Program-made: the position numbers and the translations under genes
Notes under the pieces: model-generated
Database searches by the model: none
What the model saw: the letters and a program-made list of their open reading frames with translations, nothing else
Told to the model about the DNA's origin: nothing
NCBI RefSeq assembly: GCF_017591435.1
Contig: NC_059300.1
Location: 17,128,503-17,192,502, forward strand
DNA from: Portunus trituberculatus
Taxonomy: Eukaryota > Arthropoda > Malacostraca > Decapoda > Portunidae
Reading direction: 5' to 3'
DNA: 64,000 nucleotides
Shown: piece after piece, positions 56,194 to 64,000 of the stretch
Layout: every line of letters begins with the position of its first letter
Numbering within the stretch: the stretch's first letter is position 1

Positions 56194-57250
56194 GCAACCC
56201 CGTTTAACGAAGGGGTTACGTTCCTAAAAAACACTTCGTTAAGCGAAACTTCGTTAAGTGAACCGATTATAACAAATATAACCGCTGATTTGAACTTCCA
56301 CTGAGAATAAGCAAAGTGAGAGTGCATCATAGTACAGTAATAGGTTTAATAAAAGTAAAAATTATGAAGTTAAATATTTAGGTAGTTTAATTTAAATCAT
56401 TATAATGTACACTAATGTATGTATGTACGTAACTTTATAATGTTGATGATCTTAACTTTATGAAGGGAGGGAGAGTGAAACGGGAAATACACTAACCGGC
56501 AACCTGTGGAATGTAAACAAAGTGCGCATCATGGTACTGCATACAAAACTTATGTACCACATTTCCACAAGGCTTTCCATTTTATCCATTGTAGAGTCAC
56601 GAGTTCTGGTGGTTCTTTTAACTTGCAAGGAAGATGAGGTCTCACTAGCCTTCTTAATAGAGTATCTTGACTTGAAAATAGTAGACAGTAGATGGAGTCA
56701 AGCCTTGGTGGGAAGCAATGTTATTAGTTTTCTGGCCTCTCTCTTGTCTGTGGATAATACCCAGCTTCACTTCGAGAGTAAGACACTTCCTGGTCTTCTT
56801 AGGAACGTTAGGCCACATAGCAGGGGGTTTTGGTGGTAAGTTGAAAACTAAGGAAGATGAGCTGCTGGTGACGCTGTTATGTTTTGACTGGGCAGTGAGT
56901 GGTGCGTGTGATCTTGATCTTGATGCTACAGGTGACACAGAATTTCTTCTGAGTCAGGCCTTTGTATCGGCAGAGCCTGTGTTGTCCACGAGAGGCTTGA
57001 TCTTGATCTTTATTCTGTAGGTGTCTCAGGATTCCTCCTGAGGGAGGCCTTAGTACCAGCAGCTCCTGATGTATTCAAAAGCCTGTCAGCTTGCATGATA
57101 CAGTGGGGCTTTCAAATTTGGAAAAAAAATTACCTGGATAAAACTTCGTTAAAATGAGTTTGGTGTTCGTTAAACGAGCAGATGGTAGTAAAATGAAACC
57201 TTCGTTATAGCGAAATTTCGTTGTGAGAACCTTCGTTAAATGGGGGTTGC

Positions 57251-57253
<3 letters not shown>
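56191..57253 (-). mobile_element. T15, T6-family Tigger copy, 1,063 bp
   Basis: Ends CAGGCAACCCCGTTTAACG and CAGGCAACCCCCATTTAACG. It is nearly the mirror of T6, with both El6 tail copies (56,905-56,970 and 57,000-57,065) and the N-terminal transposase frame. Confidence 0.9.
56654..56818 (-). pseudogene. T15 transposase N-terminal part
   Basis: Same as the T6 frame: MWPNVPKKTRKCLTLEVKLG onwards, with Q-to-R and H-to-Q differences (HRQERGQKTNNIASHQGL), ending at the same TAA. The identical end point shows that T6 and T15 descend from one deletion derivative. Confidence 0.82.

Positions 57254-57311
<58 letters not shown>
57254..57311. repeat. (TA)n between T15 and T16
   Basis: About 29 TA units. 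Confidence 0.96.
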
Positions 57312-57315
<4 letters not shown>

Positions 57316-57993
57316 GTAATACCTCGCCCAACATGACAGTTACGTTCCTAAGCTCGTCATACACGGTGAGATTCGTGTTGGGCGAATTATAGGTCCTATG
57401 GGTAAATAGGGGTTACGTTCCCAGATCCTCCCCAAAAAACACTTTTTTTTACCAAAAAGACTGAAAAAAAAACAATAAATGAAGTACCAAACACACATCT
57501 TATTTAACTACAGTACTAGTACAGTAATACTCTGCTTAACGTAAGCGGTTATCCTGATGGCATGAGCGTATATGAATACTAAGATATGATATACATTATA
57601 GCAGGCAATAGAGGAGTGGAAACAAATGTAATATCGTGGTGAAAGAAAACACGCCAGGCTAAAAAGGTCACAAAAAGAAGAAGTGGCCAAGTCGCCGGAG
57701 TCTCTGCCGTCTGTGGCCGATCTCATCATCTCTGCTTTATTTTTGGTATTCCATGTAAGATTTCACTTTATGCATTACAAAACAATCCTTTCTTGGGGGC
57801 AAGGCTTGTAAAAAGTAATAGAAATGTTGTTTTGTGAACATATATGCATATATAAGACAGTAACACAGGACCAGCGGGAGATTCAAATGGGGAACAAATC
57901 GTGCAATCGCGAGTGAAAGTTGTGCTCGGCAAAATATGTTATATTTTACTGATTCGTGTATATGCGCGATTCGTTTTCGGCGAGGTATGACTG
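57312..57993. mobile_element. T16, Tigger-like element with nested T17
   Basis: Left end CATAGTAATACCTCGCCCAA, right end in reverse complement CAGTCATACCTCGCCGAAAA. T17 occupies 57,522-57,870, so T16 alone is about 330 bp. Confidence 0.75.
57522..57870 (+). mobile_element. T17, partial T13-family element inside T16
   Basis: Starts CAGTAATACTCTGCTTAACG after TA and follows the right half of T13 (TATGAATACTAAGATATGAT onward) to GACAGTAACAC, where homology stops. The second inverted end is missing. Confidence 0.7.
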
Positions 57994-58000
57994 TATATAT

Positions 58001-59248
58001 AGTAAGTCCTCATTATACGGTACATATGCGTTCCTGAATGCCTTACTGCATATCGAATTTACCATATACCGAACCCATTATAACATGTAATAATAGGGAA
58101 TGCATTCCAGCACGTCAAAAGTCACATCTACAGAAATGAAAATACATGAAAATAATCATAAAAGAATAATAAAAAAGTAAAGTACTGTACAAAAGAAATA
58201 AACAAAATGTTTTTATTTACCTTTCAATCACCATGTATTCCATCAGATGATGTCTTTGCCAAGGCTAAGGGACAGTAGGGATTTCAGCGCTTACTCATTT
58301 TCTGCTGAGTGGGCAGATGAGGATAAGATGTCGTCGTCTTCACTGTCAGAATCAGATGTAGAAGGGCTAGCTGTAGCAAGGTTGGCACGTTTCAATGGTT
58401 TGATGAAGGAGGATATTGAGGAAGGGCCAGCTGTAGCAGGGTCGGCATGTGTGACAGGGACTGCATGTATGACTGGCTTGAAGAACGAGTAGATGGAGGT
58501 CTGTTTGTTTTTTCTTGTTTTTTCATCATAGATTTCTTGATAGATCTTGACACTTTTCTCTACGTTATGAGCCACTTTGCTACTCCTGGCAGGATTTCGG
58601 TGACGTTCTTTCAGGGTTTCCAGAGCTTTTTCGATACCACCGAGACATTCTCTAAGAGTTTTGATGTCCAGGCCACACACAGGTTCTTCTTCCTTGTCTC
58701 CCTGTTTTTCTGCCTCCTGTGATGCCTTGTGTAGCTCTATATGTTCATCATTTGAGAGGGATTCATCATGGCATTCCAAAAGATCTTGAACATCATCATC
58801 AACTTCATCGAAGCCAGCCCTATGGCACAGATTTACTATGTTATTTCTGGTCGCACCAATGTCGTCTTCAGTGAAGCCTGAGAAGTCATGCACACATTCT
58901 GGTCATACTTTATTCCACGCCAAGCTCATGGTAGACGTCTTCACTTCGTCCCAAGATGACTTGATGTTATCTAAGGCATGGTTGATGTTATACTACTTCC
59001 ACCATTCACTGATAGTGGGCTTGCCAGGCCCATCTGTGCCCTTTATCAGTTACTGCATGGTTCGCCGCTGGTAGTATGCTTTTAGTGTTTTCCATGATTA
59101 TTATGAATATATTTGTGCTTACAATAGACCCTTTAATATTCCATTTATTCATCTAATTAGTAATGCATGTAAGTAATATGTAATGCAGTTTAAAAAGGGG
59201 GAGAGAGGAAGAGATAACAGGCTACAAGGGTGGTCAAGTTAAAGTCAG
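58001..59248 (-). mobile_element. T18, T4-family Tigger element, truncated by T19
   Basis: Starts TAGTAAGTCCTCATTATACG (the first C replaced by T) and follows T4 to GGTGGTCAAGTTAAAGTCAG at 59,247, then T19 begins. The terminal repeat of the far end is missing. Confidence 0.82.
58291..58893 (-). pseudogene. T18 transposase C-terminal part, 200 codons
   Basis: From the truncated start MHDFSGFTEDDIGATRNN, with NLCHRAGFDEVDDDVQDLL, then LSNDEHIELHKASQEAEK, LRECLGGIEKALETLKE, NPARSSKVAHNVEKSVKIYQ, EIYDEKTRKNKQTSIYSFFK, and a serine-acid-rich tail SDSDSEDDDILSSS. This is the full C-terminal region of a Tigger transposase (IE-AL, then K-Y--IY-EKK----Q-SI--FF). The DDE domain before it is lost. Confidence 0.85.
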
Positions 59249-59576
59249 TACAGTAATACTCCGCTTAACGAACGTTCGTTTAACGAATTTCCGGTTTAAC
59301 GTACTATGTAAAGTTAGACCAAGAATCCGCATAACGTGCAACCACATCCATTTTAGCAAATTTTCTGGGTGTGAATTTGCCGGTTGAGGGACGTGGTAGT
59401 TTAGTTGTAATTGGCTGGCTCCTGGAGCTGGATCCAAAATTCTTTAACAACGTCAGAGCAACCTCTTGCAGCGAAATGGTATCCATGAACGTTTGGAGGG
59501 ACGGTGACAAGGTTGCTTTCATGTTGCTCTGAGGTTGCTGGGAACATCACCTTTGGAGGTGGTGTTACTGTCTTTA

Positions 59577-59784
59577 CAGTAAAAGTCCTTAAATCTGGAA
59601 CCTCATAATCCAGAAAATTTGAAAGGCTGAGTTAAATATGTAAAAAGTAAGAAATAATAGTAATAAATATATAATAATAATAGCCGAAACCGAACATGTC
59701 ATCACCGACATTTAGTTTAACACAAACTCGTAAGAGAATAATATCTGGAGGTATTATAAGTGGTGTTTTATGTTTCTGTAGGTG

Positions 59785-59841
<57 letters not shown>

Positions 59842-60506
59842 GCGGAGTCCTGTTATCTGTGTGGATGGTCCAGCTGGTGTACGCTCGACGCCGGTGACGT
59901 GATTGGCTGGCGTATGATGTTGGAGGCCTTCCTTTCTTTTTGTTTCCCTTTATCAGACATCAGTAAATGTTTTATGTTATGAAATGTGTTTTGTATTATA
60001 CTTAAAATGATTTTATAAAGTGTGACATAAGTATTGTGGACTGTATACATATTATGTGGGGTACAGTAAAGTAAAATCACTCAAACTTCTCAGTATATGT
60101 GGATGGTGGAATAGCCTACATAAAATAGTGAAATCACCTACACAAATACAAGTTGACAAGTAGGAAAAGAACAATCATCACATATGGGCCGCCATAATGG
60201 CTGGAAAGGCCCATGCCACTCCCCCCATAGTCTGGCAAATCTTCAAGAAAAAAAAAAGAAGCCAACATAAATCTTGTGTGGTGTGGTAAGGAAGTACACA
60301 GTGGACTGGTGGTAGTAGCAATCCCTGTAAGATGTTATGACAGTACTTACAAAGAGAAATAACAAGTTGGGGTTAGTTTAGTGGGGTTTACATAGTACTC
60401 TCAAGATTTTAATCTTACTTTCAGCCATACTATCTTACAATCCGGAAAACCCTAGAATCCGGAATGCCTGAACCCCCATGACTTCCGGATTTCAGGACTT
60501 TTACTG
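59577..60506. mobile_element. T20, Tigger-like element, 930 bp, TA target
   Basis: Ends CAGTAAAAGTCCTTAAATCT and, from the right, CAGTAAAAGTCCTGAAATCC. TA lies at 59,575-59,576 and 60,507-60,508; the T13 sequence AAGACAGTAACACC gives the empty site. (GT)n at 59,789-59,840. No transposase. Confidence 0.9.
59789..59840. repeat. (GT)n microsatellite
   Basis: About 26 GT units inside T20. Confidence 0.96.
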
Positions 60507-60549
60507 TATATGCATTTATGTTCACAAAACAACATTTCTATTAGCTTTT

Positions 60550-60649
<100 letters not shown>

Positions 60650-61772
60650 CAGGCAACCCCCGTTTAACGAAGGTTCACACAATGAAATTTCGCTACAACA
60701 AAAGTTTAATTTTACTACCATCTGCTCATTTAACGAACACCAAACTCGCTTTAACGAAGTTTTATTCAGGTAATTTTTTCCAAATTTGAAAACCCCACCG
60801 TATGTAAGCTGACAGGCTTTTGAATACACCAGGAGCTGCTGGTACTAAGGCCTGCCTCAGGAGAAATCCTGAGACACCTGTAGAATATAGATAAGATCAA
60901 GCCTCTCGTGGACAACACAGGCACTGCTGATACAAAGGCCTGACTCAAGAAATTCTGCGTCACCTGTAGCATCAAGATCAAGATCAAGATCATGCGCACC
61001 ACTCACTCCCCAGTCAAAACATAACAGTGTCACCAGCAGCTCATCTTCCCTAGTTCAACTTATCACCAAAACGCCCTGCAATGTGGCCTAACGTTCCTAA
61101 GACCAGGAAGTGTCTTACTCTCGAAGTGAAGCTGGGTATTATTCACAGACGAGAGAGGCCAGAAAACTAATAACATTGCTTGCCACCATCTTGACTCCAT
61201 CTACTCTCTACTATTTTCAAGTCAGCAGACTCTATTAAGAAGGCTGGTGAGACCGCATCTTCCTTGAAAGCTAAAAGAACCATCTGAACTCGTGACTCTA
61301 CAATAGATAAAATGGAAAGCCTTGTGGAAATGTGGTACATAAGTTATGTATGCGGTACCATGATGGGCATTTTGTTTACGTTCCACAGGTTGCGGTTAGT
61401 GTATTTCCCGTTTCACTCTCTCTCCCTTCATAAAGTTAAGATCATCAACATTATAAAGTTACGTACATACATACATTAGTGTACATTATAATGACTTAAA
61501 TTAAACTACCTAAATGTTTAACCCATTCGCCTCGGAAGTTAGAAAACACGCACCGTACTCTATCCGGGCGGCCCGCGTGCGCCAGGATTTGAAGCTTTAG
61601 TATTGAATAATCAATGTTTTAGCCATGAACTCAATATATTCATTACATACTATATATCAGGATGTGTAAAAATATTTGTATGTTACAATACACTTCCATT
61701 GCTATGCTAAAAAGGAAAACAATACAAAATTTTACTTCTTATATTTTATTATTGTTATTTTATTTTTTTTTA

Positions 61773-62093
61773 TTACAGTTCGGGAGATTTCTCCCTGAAT
61801 CTCTTGGGTAGTGGTGCTGTGATGGCAGAGGTGGAGGGCTGTGAGGGAAAGGCGGAGGTGGAGGGGAGTGCGGTGAAGCCGGAGGTGGAGGGCTGTGGCC
61901 TGGTGGTGGTGAAGGTGGGCAGAGGAGGCGTCTTGCATTGGGTGGTGGGGAGTGGTGGCTCCAGGCATAGACGGTGGTGAAGTACTCCATCTCCGAGTTC
62001 TGGTATAGAGGCAGCTTCACCCTCTTGCCCTCCATGACGAAAGATGAATGGACCATATAGCTTATAAAAATTTGCGCAATATATGGCAATCAT
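61773..62093 (-). pseudogene. pB3 open frame, Ser/Thr/Pro-rich
   Basis: A 106-codon frame with repeated PSTS units (RPQPSTSGFTALPSTSAF, SQPSTSAITAPLPKRFR) and a basic end; alternative frames are proline-rich. It lies near the left end of pB3. Transposase motifs are not visible; it may be a N- or C-terminal linker remnant or chance. Confidence 0.3.
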
Positions 62094-62395
62094 GAATTGC
62101 CATATATAGTATTTCTGTCTGTACAGATAGCCTAAAGCGTCTTATATCAGAGTGAAGCATCTCATTTGCGGTAAACACTGTTATTTATTGTTGAAAAGAG
62201 TCCCCTAATATATCTAGCATTTGCATGCCAGTATGTGTAGCAAATGGCAACATATACCTGTCATGCAAAATGTACATGATTTCAAACGCGAAATAAATTG
62301 CGGGAACAGAGAGAGAGAGAAGCTTCAATATGTCAGCACACACACACACAGCATAGCTCTTTTCCCGTATGTTACAATTAGGTAAATACAATTAG

Positions 62396-62397
<2 letters not shown>

Positions 62398-62467
<70 letters not shown>

Positions 62468-62509
62468 CTGCCCAGGCCCTGTAAAACTACAACTAGGTGA
62501 ATACTAGGT

Positions 62510-62582
<73 letters not shown>
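62398..62582. repeat. Two (CA)n microsatellites
   Basis: 62,398-62,463 and 62,511-62,582, separated by CTGTAAAACTACAACTAGG. Both are followed by ACAAACCTGC, so the unit was duplicated. Confidence 0.95.
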
Positions 62583-62586
<4 letters not shown>

Positions 62587-62611
62587 CTGCAAAAAACTAC
62601 GAATGGAAACA

Positions 62612-62614
<3 letters not shown>

Positions 62615-62656
<42 letters not shown>

Positions 62657-62687
62657 ATCACCAGATAGTGGAGGATGGGGTGACGAA

Positions 62688-62737
<50 letters not shown>
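62615..62737. repeat. (GA)n and (CT)n facing each other
   Basis: (GA)n 62,615-62,653 and (CT)n 62,690-62,737 could pair as a hairpin stem with a 36-base loop. Confidence 0.95.
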
Positions 62738-62740
<3 letters not shown>

Positions 62741-62932
62741 CTGTAAGCTGGTGGCTGTGGCTGCTACAGCTGACGAAACAGAGAAAAAATAAACCTTCAT
62801 GCGAAAACTTATTCTTGTCTGCGATATAATAGTTATATATATTCATTTTCCTAGATAATATACATATCTAAGAGAACGAATGGCTGCTGGTTTTCTTGGG
62901 TATACTCATCTAAAACGCTTATGGCCCACAAG

Positions 62933-63028
62933 ACGTAATAATACGTCACCAGACTGGAGGTAAGGCTTCTGGACGTATATATACGTCACTGGACTGGCGC
63001 GCGTAGCCACCATGACGTATATATACGT
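62933..63028. promoter_or_regulatory. pB3 subterminal iterons
   Basis: GACGTAATAATACGTC, GACGTATATATACGTC and GACGTATATATACGTC are spaced about 40 bp, each followed by two or three bases and a GACTG motif that also ends the element. Likely transposase-binding or stem-forming sites (inference). Confidence 0.6.
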
Positions 63029-63223
63029 CCCCGGACTGAAAGGGTTAACTTCATAATTTTTACTTTCATTAAACCTTTTACTGTACTATGATGCACTCTC
63101 ACTTTGCTTACTCTCAATGGAAGTTCAAATCAGAGGTTAAACTTTTTATAATCGGTTAAACTTAAGTTTCGCTTAACGAAGTGTTTTTTTAAGAATGTAA
63201 CCCCTTCCTTAAGCGGTGGTTGC

Positions 63224-63427
<204 letters not shown>

Positions 63428-63477
63428 TGGGTGATGGAAAGAAACTCAGGAGTAGCAGGAGTATTTTATTTCTCCAA

Positions 63478-63502
63478 CGTTTTGCCCATAGGGCTTCTTC
63501 AG
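63478..63502 (-). ncRNA. Hammerhead-like core in the Penelope-like 3' region
   Basis: Minus strand reads CTGAAGA, a stem GCCC-TAT-GGGC, then AAAA (consensus GAAA). CTGANGA plus stem II plus GAAA is the hammerhead ribozyme core, reported for Penelope-like elements. The cleavage side (stem III and the GTC) was not identified, and one core base differs. Confidence 0.35.
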
Positions 63503-63552
63503 AGAGAATGACAGGCCTGTAGGCAAAGCAGTATATATACAGTACAAGTGGA

Positions 63553-63999
63553 TCACGTCGCGGTGCGCTGGAAAGTGGAGTGCGCTGATTGGTCTCTTCC
63601 AGGTGGCCTCCCAGTAGCTGAGATGGTGAGCTGCGCCGCTGCGCGGGATAGGCAGACAAATCCTTCTCTGTGGTTTGTGGTTTCCTCCTCTGTGGTGATG
63701 TATGCTGCCTCGACTGTTTTCCTATCCCTCTTCTTTAATCCTTTGCGTAGGGTCGTCGCTCCTACCCAGTTTGGTAGGTGGCCTTTGTCCCGGGCGTGCA
63801 CCACTAGCGAGTTAGAGGTCCTGTGGTGGCGCATGTCATTTTTATGTTCATAAATCCTCTTCTTCAGTCCTCGCCCTGTCTCGCCAATATAAGACGACGA
63901 ACATCCACTGCACGGTATCTTGTAGATAACGCTGTCCTCGTTTTCTGCTCGTGGAGGGTTGTTGGTAACGATGTCCTTCGTTTTCTTCCCCGCGCAGTG
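63553..63999 (-). CDS. Penelope-like GIY-YIG endonuclease domain (partial ORF)
   Basis: An open frame of 148 codons to a TGA at 63,553, with no stop up to the window edge. It reads KTKDIVTNNPPRAENEDS, VIYKIPCSGCSSSYIGETGR (the IYK-C--C--YIG core, i.e. GIY-YIG with the CxxC insert of Penelope proteins), LKKRIYEHKNDMR, HARDKGHLPNW and RKTVEAAYI (the catalytic glutamate helix). The domain cuts DNA to prime retrotransposition. It is intact as far as it can be seen. Confidence 0.85.
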   Translation of the reverse strand, partial: HCAGKKTKDIVTNNPPRAENEDSVIYKIPCSGCSSSYIGETGRGLKKRIYEHKNDMRHHRTSNSLVVHARDKGHLPNWVGATTLRKGLKKRDRKTVEAAYITTEEETTNHREGFVCLSRAAAQLTISATGRPPGRDQSAHSTFQRTAT

Positions 64000-64000
64000 G

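Larger units (their letters stand above)
61522..63044 (-). mobile_element. pB3, piggyBac-like element, 1,523 bp, TTAA target
   Basis: Starts CCCATTCGCCTCGG and ends CCGGACTGAAAGGG, with TTAA at 61,518-61,521 and 63,045-63,048. T6 at 47,080-47,100 shows the empty site. The right end has three iterons with GACGTATATATACGTC. Four microsatellites lie inside (62,398-62,737). A minus-strand frame of interest is at 61,773-62,093. Confidence 0.88.

Overview
The window is eukaryotic and almost certainly from a decapod crustacean, most likely a crab. It has very long (CT)n, (CA)n and (TA)n microsatellites, retrotransposon protein families of the kind familiar from crab and shrimp assemblies, a tRNA-derived SINE, and a degenerate CCTAA (arthropod TTAGG) motif. 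There are no operons, no bacterial-type genes, and no RNA genes apart from tRNA-like SINE promoter boxes. Nearly everything is mobile DNA at different stages of decay. Names such as El1-El7, T1-T21 and pB1-pB3 are labels used only here.

Positions 1-21,400 are a giant imperfect inverted duplication centred near 13,350. From the centre outward each arm holds El1 (Jockey-like), a shared spacer, the 5' part of El2 (Jockey-like), an El2 3' end next to a (GA)n tract, an El3 fragment, and a further El1 copy. The right arm lacks about 5.1 kb that the left arm keeps (5,434-10,536). The left arm lacks about 0.65 kb of El3 that the right arm keeps, and the right arm carries a 402-bp hAT-type MITE with a clean 8-bp target duplication.

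Positions 21,844-28,940 are one I-clade non-LTR retrotransposon (El4) on the minus strand. It has its 5' promoter end, gag, endonuclease, RT, RNase H and an 11-bp target duplication, and it sits inside a SINE. It is itself interrupted by a 1.7-kb inverted-repeat element that contains another SINE. Positions 29,600-33,080 are interleaved 3' ends of two more non-LTR families (El5, El6). Positions 33,382-38,430 are a CR1-like element split by a DNA element with 22-bp iterated ends, which in turn carries a 5'-truncated retrotransposon with 349 open codons.

Positions 38,431-42,790 are the only stretch that looks partly single-copy. It has three CCAAT boxes about 30 bp apart, and on the minus strand a set of exons with good splice sites and a poly(A) signal, which is the best host-gene candidate.

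From 40,384 to 63,226 lie about 20 Tigger/pogo-like DNA elements of at least nine terminal-repeat families, many separated only by (TA)n arrays, with three piggyBac-like elements, a second hAT MITE and two unclassified inverted-repeat elements nested among them. The window ends in a Penelope-like retroelement with a GIY-YIG nuclease domain (minus strand, running off the right edge). No transposase or polymerase reading frame here is complete, so the genes do not work together as a pathway; the value of the region lies in its insertion history.
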